Positions 17,633 to 25,911 of a stretch of DNA of 64,000 nucleotides are shown here, in pieces. The position numbers were made by a program, and so were the translations under genes. The notes below the pieces were generated by a model. The model saw nothing but the letters and a program-made list of their open reading frames with translations, searched no databases and was not told the DNA's origin. Source of the stretch: an uncultured Oribacterium sp. (lineage in GTDB: Bacteria > Bacillota > Clostridia > Lachnospirales > Lachnospiraceae). Location: assembly GCA_934270345.1 (NCBI GenBank), contig CAKQPT010000003.1, positions 67,546 through 131,545 of the forward strand, given 5' to 3'. The stretch's first letter is position 1. Every line of letters begins with the position of its first letter.

Positions 17633-18541
17633 TCACTTTATATATTTTCTGCAGATATCTGCCATACTCTCAATTTCACTTTTCAACATCGAATCTGCCG
17701 GATAGCTCAGTGTCAGTGGCAATGTTGCCGGCGCTTCACCGAAAGAAAACAGATGAATTTTCTTTCGGAACGAGTTATTCAGCACCATCGTGTCAACTGT
17801 CACCATACTCGCATCTGTATTTTCGATACAGGTCAGACCTGATCGTGTCGACATCACCTGATATGCGTAGGATGGGTGTATCCCATTTGCCTCGAGAATC
17901 TTATCAGTTCGTTCCTGATACACGGAGCCGTTGCGAAGACCAACCATCGGAACGTCTGCAAGCAGCGCTGAGTCGATCCATGGATATGAAAACCCCTCTT
18001 TTTCTACGGCCAACCGCTGAAACACTTCCGGATGTGCCGTCGCAATAACAAACTGTCCTTCCTTAATCACTTGCGATTCAATACCATCTTCATGCAGATC
18101 TCCCATCGAAAGCACCATATCGATCTGCTTCTGACGAAGTTTCTGGTAAAACATATTCAGTGTACTTTCATTTACATACAGTCGCACTCCCGGAAGCTGC
18201 TTCTCAAACGCCGGCATGATATCACGAAATAAAGCTTCTATAAAGCTCGCCTGAATCCCAATCTGAAGTATGCCCCTGGTCAGATTCGCATAAGCCAGCA
18301 TCTCATCATCGAGTTTCCGTTCAATCAGCTGAATTTCCTTCAGGCGGGTGATATAGTGCTCTCCTGCCGTCGTCGGTACAAATTCCTTTCCCACGCGGTG
18401 AAACAGCGGGAGTCCCAGTTCCCTCTCCTTACTGATAATATACTTTGACAGAGCCGATGGCGTTATGAAGAGATTCTCTGCTGCCTTCGTGATTCCGCGG
18501 CAGCGCGCAACCTCCAGGATGTATTCGATGCTTTTATCCAT
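17633..18541 (-). CDS. LysR-family transcriptional regulator
   Basis: Predicted activator of the permease-dehydratase genes downstream. The N-terminal winged helix reads RGITKAAENLFITPSALSKYI (HTH near residues 15-35), followed by a linker helix and a periplasmic-binding-protein-like effector domain (QIDMVLSMGDLHEDGI, FVIATAHPEVF, GLTCIENTDASMVTVD). Length 302. The ATG is preceded by AGGGGGAT. It points the same way as its likely targets rather than divergently, which is less common for LysR. GC is lower than the flanking housekeeping genes, as for the two genes it precedes. Confidence 0.92.
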   Translation of the reverse strand: MDKSIEYILEVARCRGITKAAENLFITPSALSKYIISKERELGLPLFHRVGKEFVPTTAGEHYITRLKEIQLIERKLDDEMLAYANLTRGILQIGIQASFIEALFRDIMPAFEKQLPGVRLYVNESTLNMFYQKLRQKQIDMVLSMGDLHEDGIESQVIKEGQFVIATAHPEVFQRLAVEKEGFSYPWIDSALLADVPMVGLRNGSVYQERTDKILEANGIHPSYAYQVMSTRSGLTCIENTDASMVTVDTMVLNNSFRKKIHLFSFGEAPATLPLTLSYPADSMLKSEIESMADICRKYIK

Positions 18542-18606
18542 TCCTGATCCCCCTATGTTCACGGGCTGCCCCATGAAGAATTTCTTACGAAAGTCTTAAG
18601 TCGACC

Positions 18607-18640
18607 GTAAGGGGTCAGACCCCATTACGAAATTCTTAAG
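18607..18640. repeat. REP-like palindrome, copy 1
   Basis: Core GGGGTCAGACCCC with flank CATTACGAAATTCTTAAG. It is the inverted match of the copy at 29345-29378. It lies in the 182-base gap between the LysR start and the MBL gene, which also holds the hairpin CCCGGT..ACCGGG at 18684-18706. Confidence 0.75.
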
Positions 18641-18723
18641 ATGACCGATCGCACTACGCGTAGCTCAGACCTCGTTCGGGCTCCCGGTCTTCTTCAGACA
18701 CCGGGTATGGCCCTGGCCAATGT

Positions 18724-19521
18724 CTACAGTTCAATGATGTCCGAGATGTGGTCGCGATGCGCGACGCTGATGTCGAAGTCGCCGGCGTGGTAGGCAGAGT
18801 CCGAAGTGTCGATCTCCTGCTGTACGGTTTTCAGTGCGAGCTCCGGGAGGTTGTTCTCCTTACTGAGATGGCCGAGGAAGACGTGCTTCACGTGCGGGTT
18901 CAGGATGCGGTCGATGAGGTGCCCGGAGCTTTCGTTACTGAGGTGGCCGTGGTCACTCAGGATTCGGCGCTTCAGCGACATCGGGTACGGGCCCGTGCTC
19001 AGCATACGGACGTCGTGGTTCGCCTCGATCACCATGGCATCGAGATCTTCCAGATGGGATACGATGTAATCGTCGTAGTGCCCCATGTCGGTGGCGACAG
19101 CGACACGCTTATCATCCGCCTCGAAGCGATAGCCGACCGGTTCGGCGGCATCATGATCAATGGAAAATGGCGTCACACAGAGGTCGCCGATGGTGGTCAC
19201 GGAATCCGGAAGGATCGGCTGCAGCAGATCCGTCGCAAAATCACCGAGGGTCGGATTCAGCTTTACCTCGCGGAGCGTGCCCAGCGTGCCGTAGATCGGG
19301 ATCTGGTATTTACGGGAAATCGTGCCGACAGCACGGATATGGTCGATATGCTCGTGGGTCAGAAAAATCGCCTGCACATCCGAGAGGTCCAGGTCCAGCG
19401 CATGAAGGCCCTGGTTGACGGCCTTCATCGTGACGCCGACATCGACGAGAACATGTGTGTGATCCGTGCCTATGTAGCTGCTGTTTCCGCTGGAACCACT
19501 GGCGATACTCGTAAATCTCAT
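18724..19521 (-). CDS. MBL-fold metallohydrolase, YycJ/WalJ type
   Basis: Metallo-beta-lactamase-fold hydrolase of 265 residues. It opens FTSIASGSSGNSSYI as in the YycJ family, has the zinc motif FLTHEHIDHI near residue 60, then VAVATDMGHYDD, VIEANHDVRML, HGHLSNESSG and VFLGHLSKENN. YycJ proteins are 5'-3' DNA exonuclease candidates and often sit with the WalRK kinase pair; that context is absent here. The start is the ATG matching the family N-terminus; the ribosome site AAGGAAGGAT is about 13 bases upstream, on the long side. Confidence 0.92.
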   Translation of the reverse strand: MRFTSIASGSSGNSSYIGTDHTHVLVDVGVTMKAVNQGLHALDLDLSDVQAIFLTHEHIDHIRAVGTISRKYQIPIYGTLGTLREVKLNPTLGDFATDLLQPILPDSVTTIGDLCVTPFSIDHDAAEPVGYRFEADDKRVAVATDMGHYDDYIVSHLEDLDAMVIEANHDVRMLSTGPYPMSLKRRILSDHGHLSNESSGHLIDRILNPHVKHVFLGHLSKENNLPELALKTVQQEIDTSDSAYHAGDFDISVAHRDHISDIIEL

Positions 19522-19555
19522 AAAACTGCTTCTATCCTTCCTTTGGGTTTCAAAA

Positions 19556-19715
19556 CGAATCCGGACATGGTGGGCGCGGCCCACTCAATGCAAATGACAG
19601 AACCCGGTGAAATGTCCGTGGCCGCTATGACAGTCTCTGTCTATCTGCCACGGACATTTCGCCGGAACCTGTTCTTTGCATTCGCAAGCCTTGCGCCCGC
19701 CATGCGCCGGATTCG
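19556..19715. repeat. 160-bp imperfect palindrome with apex hairpin
   Basis: Left arm CGAATCCGG, CATGG, GGGCGC, AATGCAAA, then CCGGTGAAATGTCCGTGGC; right arm is its complement with point differences (GCCACGGACATTTCGCCGG to CCGGATTCG). The tip holds GACAG-TCT-CTGTC. It fills the gap between coaE and the MBL gene. It shares the rod shape but not the sequence of copies A-D. Confidence 0.8.
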
Positions 19716-19730
19716 CCGTTACGTTTCATA

Positions 19731-20318
19731 TTACTCTTCGTGCAAATGTTCCCTGATCGTCGTTCCTGTCTCTTCCCGGCTGCCGGAGTTATCGATGACG
19801 AAATCAGCCATGGCGGCGTAGTCGTCATCCGGAATCTGGGCGTGAATCATCGCGCGGGCTTTCTCCTCGGAGTAGCCGCGGGTTTCCATGAGGCGGGCGA
19901 TGCGCACGGCTTCTTCCGTATAGACGAACCATACCTCATCGCAGAGCTCCACGAAATGAGCGGTCGGAAGGGCCGTTTCGACGACGATGTCCGCCCTGCT
20001 CTTCCGTGCCGCGCGCACCTGCGCATCGACGTATTTCCAGACCGCCGGGTGGACGATATGGTCGACCGCGGCACGCGTCTTCGCATTTCCCGCACCGTAG
20101 ATTCTCGATGCGAAGACCGTCAGATCGACGCTGCCGTCGGCCCGCTCGATATCCGTGCCGAGCAGCGCCTTCAGCGCCTCAAACACCGGATGCCCATGCA
20201 CGTAAAACGACTTCGCGATGTCGTCCGTCCGGTACGCTGTAAACTGATATTCCTGCGTGAGAACGTCCAGCACGCTGGATTTCCCCGCGCCGACGCCTCC
20301 GATCACACCGACGATCAT
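19731..20318 (-). CDS. coaE: Dephospho-CoA kinase
   Basis: Last step of coenzyme A synthesis: phosphorylates the 3' hydroxyl of the ribose. P-loop GVIGGVGAGKSSVL at the N-terminus, then YRTDDIAKSF, HPAVWKYVDAQV and VVVETALPTAHFVELCDEVWFVY, and a C-terminal FVIDNSGS. 195 residues, normal length. Its ATG overlaps the stop of the gene upstream (ATGA), which fixes the start and implies translational coupling. Confidence 0.95.
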   Translation of the reverse strand: MIVGVIGGVGAGKSSVLDVLTQEYQFTAYRTDDIAKSFYVHGHPVFEALKALLGTDIERADGSVDLTVFASRIYGAGNAKTRAAVDHIVHPAVWKYVDAQVRAARKSRADIVVETALPTAHFVELCDEVWFVYTEEAVRIARLMETRGYSEEKARAMIHAQIPDDDYAAMADFVIDNSGSREETGTTIREHLHEE

Positions 20319-20737
20319 TGATTTTCCTTTCCCGCCATCGACTTCCAGTCCGTCCACGAAAGGGCGGCCTCCGCCCAGTCCCGTGCCTGCTTCTCCTCGT
20401 TCAGCCAGGCGAGGCCCTCCATGACGCCATCCTCCGAGAAGACAAACTCACGGAAGGTCTTGTGCTCATCCGGCGTAAAGTCGAAGCTGTACGGCTCCGG
20501 CCACACCCAGACACCGAGCGTGTAGCGATCCTTCGTCGGGTTCATGATCGTCTCCCCGGTCTTCTTATTGACCGGATACTCCGCCTCCCCCGCCTCGATC
20601 TTCTGAAGTAGCTCCGTATCCGGCTCCGTATACGTCACCTTACTCATCCGAAAACGCATCCCCTCCGAAGAACCGGCAAAAGGCTCCATCTTCAAGAAAC
20701 CGATATGCATTATGTCAGTAGATTTAAGTTCTTTCAT
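20315..20737 (-). CDS. Conserved hypothetical protein upstream of coaE
   Basis: A 140-residue soluble acidic protein with many Trp (GVWVWPEPYSFDF, EEKQARDWAEAALSWTDWKS) that I cannot place in a family. No signal peptide, membrane segment or metal motif is seen. It is translationally coupled to coaE by an ATGA overlap and follows polA by about 105 bases, so it probably belongs to a polA-hyp-coaE transcript. A second in-frame Met (residue 10, HIGFLKMEPF) is a possible alternative start. Confidence 0.75.
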   Translation of the reverse strand: MKELKSTDIMHIGFLKMEPFAGSSEGMRFRMSKVTYTEPDTELLQKIEAGEAEYPVNKKTGETIMNPTKDRYTLGVWVWPEPYSFDFTPDEHKTFREFVFSEDGVMEGLAWLNEEKQARDWAEAALSWTDWKSMAGKENQ

Positions 20738-20764
20738 ATTTCATCCTTAACAGTTACCGTTCAG

Positions 20765-20830
20765 GCAAGTGTCCAGGAGGACCGGTCTCGGAGTACTGTG
20801 TATCCGTTGCCGGCCCTCCGGGGCACTTGC
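20765..20830. repeat. Miniature version of the rod-like element, after polA
   Basis: GCAAGTG/CACTTGC closes a stem continuing GGAGGACCGG / CCGGCCCTCC. The loop side keeps the outer-arm sequence GGAGTACTGTG found in copies A-D, but apex, bulge and middle stem are absent. It lies 13 bases past the polA stop. Confidence 0.75.
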
Positions 20831-20843
20831 AGCACTATAATTC

Positions 20844-23564
20844 TTAATGTGCTAATTCCCAGTTCATCCCCACATTCGCGTCGGCGACGAGCTCGACGGC
20901 GAGGTCGACGGCGTGCTGCATCTTATCGATGAGGAGGGCCTTCACGACCTCCTGCTCCGCGACCGGTGCTTCGATCAGAAGCTCATCGTGCACCTGGAGC
21001 ACGATGCGGGACGCATAGCCACCCGCACGAAGCGCGCGGTTCACCTCGTTCATCGCCTTCTTCATGATGTCGGCGGCACTGCCCTGGATCGGGGAGTTCA
21101 TCGCGACACGCTCACTGAAGCTGCGGCGCATGAAGTTCGAGGCATTGATGTCCGGCACCGGACGGCGACGCCCGAAGATCGTCTTCACATAGCCGTGCTC
21201 GTGCGCAAACGCCACCTCCCCATCGAGGTACTTCTTGACATCCGGATACGCCGCGAAATACCGCTCGATGTACTCCTTCGCCTCGCTTCGGCTGATGCTG
21301 AGACCCTCGCTGAGCCCGAAGGCCGAGATCCCGTAGACGATACCGAAGTTGACCGCCTTCGCGTTCCGACGCAGCTCCGGCGTCACCTCCTCGAGCGGCA
21401 CATGGAAGACCTGCGAGGCCGTCACGGCATGAATATCGCTGGCATCCTTATACGCTGCGATCAGCTTTGCATCGCCCGAGAGCGACGCGAGGATACGGAG
21501 CTCGACCTGCGAATAGTCGGCGTCGATGAAGACGCAGCCCGGCTTCGGCACGAAAACGGTCCGGAAACGGCGGCCCAGCTCCGTCCGCACCGGGATGTTC
21601 TGCAGGTTCGGATTCGTCGACGAGATGCGCCCCGTCGCGGTCACCATCTGATTGAACTCCCCATGGATGCGGCCATCCGCCTGAATATAGTTCAGAAGCC
21701 CCTCCGCATAGGTCGAGTTCAGCTTCGTAAGCGTACGGTAATTCAGGATATCCGCCACGATCTCGTGGTCCTCGGCGAGCTTCTCAAGCACATCCGCCGC
21801 GGTCGAGTAGCCGGACTTCGTCTTCTTACCGCCCTTCATGCCGAGCTTCCCGAACAGGATCTCCCCGAGCTGCTTCGGCGAGTTGATGTTGAATTCCTCG
21901 CCCGCCTCCGCGTAGATCCGCGCCTGCAGCGCCTCGATCCCGGCCCGAAGCTCGACGCCATAGTCGACGAGCGCCTGCTTATCAACCAGAATACCGGCCC
22001 GCTGCATGTCGTACAGTGTATACACGAGCGGCATCTCGATCTCCTCATAGAGCGTCCGCTCCTCGAGCTCCTCCAGCTTCGCGAAGATCTTCTTCGCACT
22101 GCGGAGCGCCACGATCGCGCTGTACGCCGCCATGGTGCACGCCACCGGATCCGCACAGCTGCCGTCGGCGTCCGTGTTGAAGCCCGCCACCTGCGCGCCG
22201 TCGCCTGCATTGGCCTCGTCGTCCGTAAACGGATTCGGACAATGCGGACGGTCCTTCAGATCGTCACGGAGCTCCTTCTCCGATGGCAGCGTGAGGCCCA
22301 TGAAATCGCGGGCGAGGTCCTCGTAGCTGTAGCTGTCCTTCAGCGGATTGATGACGTAGGCCGCGAGCGCGAGGTCATAGACGTGGCTCTCCGGCGCGAA
22401 GGCACAGTGATAGAGCGCCTGCTTCAGGTTCATAGTGTAGAGCCGAACGCCCTCCTTCCCAGCCAGCGCCTGCAGCTCCGTCTGCCAGTCGAAGCCGTAG
22501 AAATGGTAGCTGCGGTCACCGTCGAGTGCGAAGTAGAGCTCCTCCCCGGCGATGGCGAAGCCGGCCCGGCCCTCACTCGCCGCGTCCCGGAAGGCGATGC
22601 GCGCCATATACGGGTCGTCGACCTCCTTGAGGCCCGAGAGATCCAGCTTCTGCTCCGCCGCGAGGTCGAGGCTCGACACATCGAAGCGCTTCAGGAGCGA
22701 CTTCAGCTCCAGCCGCTTCACAAACTCGAAGGAGTCTGCATTGAACATGTTCTCGACGCGGGCGTCATCATAATCGAAGTCGATCGGGGCGTCAATGCAG
22801 ATGGTCGCAAGGGTCTTCGACAGCGCGGCACTCTCCCACTCATCGATCAGCATCTGCGCGGCCTTCGGCTTCCGCGGCACCTTGAACTCCGGGTCCCCGG
22901 CAAGTGCTGCCTCGTGCGCGGCTTCGATGGTATGGTACTTCGTGATGATCCACTCCGCGGACTTCGGACCGAGGCCCGGCACGCCCGGGATGTTATCGGA
23001 GGTGTCGCCCATCAGTGCCTTCAGGTCGATGAACTCGAGCGGCGTCACGCCCCACTCCTTCTTCACATCGTCCGGATAGTAATTATAGACCGTCGTCACG
23101 CCCTTCGCCGTCTTCGGCAGACAGATCTTGATCTTCTCATCCGCGAGTTGCAGGAGGTCGCGGTCACCGGAGACGATCGTCACCTCCACGCCCTCCTTCT
23201 GGCAGCGCTTCGCGATGGTACCGAGGAGGTCATCCGCCTCGTAGCCACCCTTCATGAGGAGCGGAATGTGCATCGAACGCAGCACCTCCTGCATCAGCGG
23301 AATCTGCTCGTGCAGCTCCGGCGGCATCGGCTTCCGCGTCCCCTTGTAGGCATCAAACATCTTGTGGCGGAAGGTCGGCTCATGCACATCGAAGGCCACC
23401 GCCAGATGATCCGCCTGCTCCTGATCCAGCACCTTCAGAAGGATATTCAGGAAACCATAGACCGCGTTCGTATGCAGCCCCTGCGAATTCGTCAGCTCCG
23501 GGATCCCGTAAAACGCACGGGACATGATGCTGTGTCCATCGATCAGTAAAATCTTATCTGTCAA
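20844..23564 (-). CDS. polA: DNA polymerase I
   Basis: Repair and Okazaki-fragment polymerase of 906 residues. Residues 1-290 form the 5' nuclease (LIDGHSIMSRAFYG, GYEADDLLGTIA, VSGDRDLLQL, GDTSDNIPGVPG). The middle 3'-5' exonuclease-like domain lacks the Asp-x-Glu metal ligands, as in many Firmicutes, so proofreading is not expected. The polymerase domain has motif A DADYSQVELR, motif B RRNAKAVNFGIVYG and motif C QVHDELLIE. A low-complexity Asp/Ala/Gly-rich insertion near residues 450-480 contains Ala-Asn-Ala encoded by the 9-mer GGCCAATGC. The gene begins a short operon that seems to run on to coaE. Confidence 0.98.
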   Translation of the reverse strand: MTDKILLIDGHSIMSRAFYGIPELTNSQGLHTNAVYGFLNILLKVLDQEQADHLAVAFDVHEPTFRHKMFDAYKGTRKPMPPELHEQIPLMQEVLRSMHIPLLMKGGYEADDLLGTIAKRCQKEGVEVTIVSGDRDLLQLADEKIKICLPKTAKGVTTVYNYYPDDVKKEWGVTPLEFIDLKALMGDTSDNIPGVPGLGPKSAEWIITKYHTIEAAHEAALAGDPEFKVPRKPKAAQMLIDEWESAALSKTLATICIDAPIDFDYDDARVENMFNADSFEFVKRLELKSLLKRFDVSSLDLAAEQKLDLSGLKEVDDPYMARIAFRDAASEGRAGFAIAGEELYFALDGDRSYHFYGFDWQTELQALAGKEGVRLYTMNLKQALYHCAFAPESHVYDLALAAYVINPLKDSYSYEDLARDFMGLTLPSEKELRDDLKDRPHCPNPFTDDEANAGDGAQVAGFNTDADGSCADPVACTMAAYSAIVALRSAKKIFAKLEELEERTLYEEIEMPLVYTLYDMQRAGILVDKQALVDYGVELRAGIEALQARIYAEAGEEFNINSPKQLGEILFGKLGMKGGKKTKSGYSTAADVLEKLAEDHEIVADILNYRTLTKLNSTYAEGLLNYIQADGRIHGEFNQMVTATGRISSTNPNLQNIPVRTELGRRFRTVFVPKPGCVFIDADYSQVELRILASLSGDAKLIAAYKDASDIHAVTASQVFHVPLEEVTPELRRNAKAVNFGIVYGISAFGLSEGLSISRSEAKEYIERYFAAYPDVKKYLDGEVAFAHEHGYVKTIFGRRRPVPDINASNFMRRSFSERVAMNSPIQGSAADIMKKAMNEVNRALRAGGYASRIVLQVHDELLIEAPVAEQEVVKALLIDKMQHAVDLAVELVADANVGMNWELAH

Positions 23565-23673
23565 CTCTCTTCCTCCTCAAACGATCGAAACCATATACCA
23601 TTCACATCCGATACGATCAGAACCGGACGCTGTCATAGGCGGCTGTCGATATCCGACAGCCACAAAGCACCTG

Positions 23674-24012
23674 CTACAGAAGCCAGATCCGAAGCTGCAG
23701 AAGCAGCGTCACCAGTACTGCCCAGAACACCACCGAATCCGCCGCCATCCGGATGATCCGGATCGCGTGGATGCGGAACAGATAAAAGCGCGTATCCATC
23801 AGCTGTCGCCGGAAGGACCCGTCGATGTTCAGATTCGAATCATCCACCGCATCCAGCTTCTGCACACCACTGTAGACCATATGCGTGATCCGCAGCTCCT
23901 CCATGCACTCATCGCACTCCGAAATATGCTCCATAAACTCCTGCAGCTTCTCATCCGACAGCTTGTTATTCAGATAATCGTAAATGCACTTCCGTGCTTC
24001 CAGACAGGTCAT
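23674..24012 (-). CDS. Small membrane protein with anti-sigma-type zinc finger
   Basis: A 112-residue protein with the ZAS-like pattern H-x3-C-x2-C (EHISECDECMEEL) after TCLEARKCIYDYLNNKLS, and one C-terminal hydrophobic segment (SVVFWAVLVTLLLQL). This is the architecture of the N-terminal part of anti-sigma factors, but no ECF sigma gene is adjacent. The start is uncertain: the chosen ATG has GAGG 14 bases away, and in-frame sequence continues upstream through the tRNA promoter region. The tRNA-Leu promoter overlaps its 5' end on the other strand. Confidence 0.7.
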   Translation of the reverse strand: MTCLEARKCIYDYLNNKLSDEKLQEFMEHISECDECMEELRITHMVYSGVQKLDAVDDSNLNIDGSFRRQLMDTRFYLFRIHAIRIIRMAADSVVFWAVLVTLLLQLRIWLL

Positions 24013-24019
24013 AATCGAC

Positions 24020-24048
24020 TTGAAAACCTCGCAATTATATGCTAAATT
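24020..24048 (+). promoter_or_regulatory. tRNA-Leu promoter
   Basis: TTGAAA (24020-24025), 17-base spacer, TAAATT (24043-24048), about 30 bases before the tRNA. It lies back to back with the 5' end of the zinc-finger gene. Confidence 0.6.
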
Positions 24049-24079
24049 CTGTGTGTTGTCCTCGCGTAACACAGGACTC

Positions 24080-24162
24080 GCCGCCATGGCGGAATGGCAG
24101 ACGCGTCAGACTCAAAATCTGATAATGGTAACATTGTGTGGGTTCAAGTCCCACTGGCGGCA
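24080..24162 (+). tRNA. tRNA-Leu (anticodon CAA)
   Basis: Acceptor stem GCCGCCA/TGGCGGC with discriminator A. The anticodon arm is TCAGA-CTCAAAA-TCTGA, giving anticodon CAA for codon UUG. A long variable arm follows, as in class II tRNAs, then the T arm GTGGG-TTCAAGT-CCCAC. The CCA end is not encoded. Confidence 0.96.
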
Positions 24163-24199
24163 TCGAGCTCGGACCTTTGGTCCGGGCTCGATGTTGTTT
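24162..24199 (+). terminator. Terminator of tRNA-Leu
   Basis: ATCGAGCTCGGACC/GGTCCGGGCTCGAT with a TTT loop, then GTTGTTT, starting directly at the tRNA 3' end. Confidence 0.88.
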
Positions 24200-24283
24200 A
24201 AGCCATCCCATTAAAAGTATCCTTAGTTTAGAATATCCACATCGATTAATCAAGAAGAGCATTTGAGCCATATGTATGCAAAT

Positions 24284-24502
24284 CCCGGAGGACAGCCACC
24301 GGAAGCCATACGGAGAGGACGTGAAAAAGCAAAATTGTCCCCCTTAGAACCAGTTGGAGAATTTTTCCTTAGCACTCTCTGCAACACTGAGTTTTCATAA
24401 AGAAAACTCAGTCGTTTGCAGAGAGCCTACTGGTTCTTAGGGGGACAATTTTAGACTTTTTCCGTCCTCGCAGTACTGTGCTTTCGGCGGCTGCCCTCCG
24501 GG
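24284..24502. repeat. Rod-like palindromic element, copy B (219 bp)
   Basis: Outer arms CCCGGAGG/CCTCCGGG and GGAAGCCATACGGAGAGGACG against CGTCCTCGCAGTACTGTGC. Middle stem TTGTCCCCC plus AGAACCAGT against ACTGGTTCT plus GGGGGACAA. Apex CTGAGTTTTC-ATAAA-GAAAACTCAG with CTCTCTGCAA beside it, and the one-sided bulge TTGGAGAATTTTTCCTTAGC. It lies 20 bases past the upp stop and fills the space back to the tRNA terminator with about 85 bases of featureless sequence. Confidence 0.9.
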
Positions 24503-24522
24503 CACCGCAACCAGGCTGCTAT

Positions 24523-25167
24523 TTACTTCGTACCGAAGATACGGTCGCCGGCGTCGCCCAGTCCCGGGCAGATGTATGCGTTCTCGTTCAGGCAACGGTC
24601 GAGGTTTCCGACGTAGATCTGTACATCCGGATGTGCCTCGGCGAGGCGCTTCACGCCCTCCGGTGCCGCGATGATGCAGATGAACTTGATCTTCTTGCCG
24701 CCGTGCTTCTTGATCTGGTCGATGGCATCGACAGCGGAGCCACCGGTCGCCAGCATTGGATCACAAACGACGATCTGACGCTCCTCGATCGGGTTCGGCA
24801 GCTTGCAGAAGTACTCGACCGGCTGATGCGTGGTCTCATCACGATACATGCCGATGTGGCCGATCTTTGCGCTCGGAACGAGTGCGGTCAGGCCGGATAC
24901 CATGCCGAGGCCGGCACGAAGGATCGGCACGATGGCGAGCTTACGACCAGCCAGCATCTCGACCTCAGCGGTCTCGATCGGGGTTTCGAGCTCGACGGTC
25001 TTCGTCGGCAGATCGGACAGCGCCTCGAAGCCCATCAGCATCGCGATCTCCTCGACGAGCTGACGGAACTCGTTGGTTCCGGTGTGCTTATCACGCAGAA
25101 GGGAAATCTTGTGTGTAAGCAGCGGGTGGTGCATGATGTGTACATTTGCTCCGAAATTATTTTCCAT
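24523..25167 (-). CDS. upp: Uracil phosphoribosyltransferase
   Basis: Pyrimidine salvage: uracil plus PRPP to UMP. 214 residues; PRPP-binding loop [17 protein letters not shown] and C-terminal [13 protein letters not shown] are diagnostic, with [18 protein letters not shown] at the N-terminus. AAAGGAG lies before the chosen ATG ([13 protein letters not shown]). It is the last gene of a likely topB-LbH-upp unit (gaps of 18 and 48 bases). Confidence 0.97.
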   Translation of the reverse strand: MENNFGANVHIMHHPLLTHKISLLRDKHTGTNEFRQLVEEIAMLMGFEALSDLPTKTVELETPIETAEVEMLAGRKLAIVPILRAGLGMVSGLTALVPSAKIGHIGMYRDETTHQPVEYFCKLPNPIEERQIVVCDPMLATGGSAVDAIDQIKKHGGKKIKFICIIAAPEGVKRLAEAHPDVQIYVGNLDRCLNENAYICPGLGDAGDRIFGTK

Positions 25168-25215
25168 GATAAACTCCTTTGATATGTGTTCCGGCATCCG
25201 CCGGTAGATAACGAA

Positions 25216-25893
25216 TCAGTGCTTCGCGACGATTTCCACCTCGCCCTTCGACTTGTAGATGCTGTTCGCATCCACGCAGCCGCGTACGGAGCTCAGCGGA
25301 TAGACGTTCGTGTTGCGGCCGATGACGGTGCCCGGGTTCAGGATGGAACCGCAGCCCACCTCGACATGGTCGCTCAGCATCGCGCCGAATTTCTTTAAGC
25401 CGGTCTCGATGTCGCCGTCCTCGGTGTGCACCACGACGAGCTTCTTGTCTGACTTCACGTTCGAGGTCAGGGACGCAGCGCCCATGTGGGACTTATAGCC
25501 GAGGATCGAATCCCCGACATAATTATAGTGCGGAACCTGCACATTGTCGAAGATCACGACGTTTTTCAGCTCGCAGCTGTTGCCGATGACGCAGTGCTTT
25601 CCGACCATGATGTTGCCGCGCAGGAATGCACACTGCCGCACCTCGGTCTCCGGCCCGATGATGATATACTCCGCGAGGTACGCGGACTCAAATACCGTCG
25701 CACTCTTATGTACCCAGACGTGCGGCTTCACCTCGTCATACTCGTCCTTCGGAAGCGTCGGACCGTACGCCGCGATAAAATCGTGGATCTTCGAAAGCGC
25801 CTCCCACGGATAGGTGAGGCCCTCGAAAATCGCCCCTGCCTCCGTATACTGGAGGTCATACATCGCCGCAATCGTTACATCTTCTTTTTTCAT
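25216..25893 (-). CDS. Left-handed beta-helix acyl/nucleotidyl-transferase-like protein
   Basis: A 225-residue protein with hexapeptide-type repeats from about residue 80 to 200 (AEYIIIGPETEVRQCAFLRG, NIMVGKHCVIGNSCELKN, VGCGSILNPGTVIGRNTNVYP). It resembles the C-terminal half of GlmU-type UDP-GlcNAc pyrophosphorylases but has no N-terminal nucleotidyltransferase Rossmann domain, so the reaction is unknown. The ribosome site is weak (AAAGAAG). It sits between topB and upp on the same strand. Confidence 0.8.
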   Translation of the reverse strand: MKKEDVTIAAMYDLQYTEAGAIFEGLTYPWEALSKIHDFIAAYGPTLPKDEYDEVKPHVWVHKSATVFESAYLAEYIIIGPETEVRQCAFLRGNIMVGKHCVIGNSCELKNVVIFDNVQVPHYNYVGDSILGYKSHMGAASLTSNVKSDKKLVVVHTEDGDIETGLKKFGAMLSDHVEVGCGSILNPGTVIGRNTNVYPLSSVRGCVDANSIYKSKGEVEIVAKH

Positions 25894-25911
25894 ATTTTCT
25901 TCTTTCTTTTA

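Noticed and set aside
20913..23549. Long plus-strand open frame opposite polA (878 codons)
   Set aside because: It mirrors polA codon by codon, has Arg/Leu-rich composition without motifs and no ribosome site; typical antisense shadow in GC-rich DNA.
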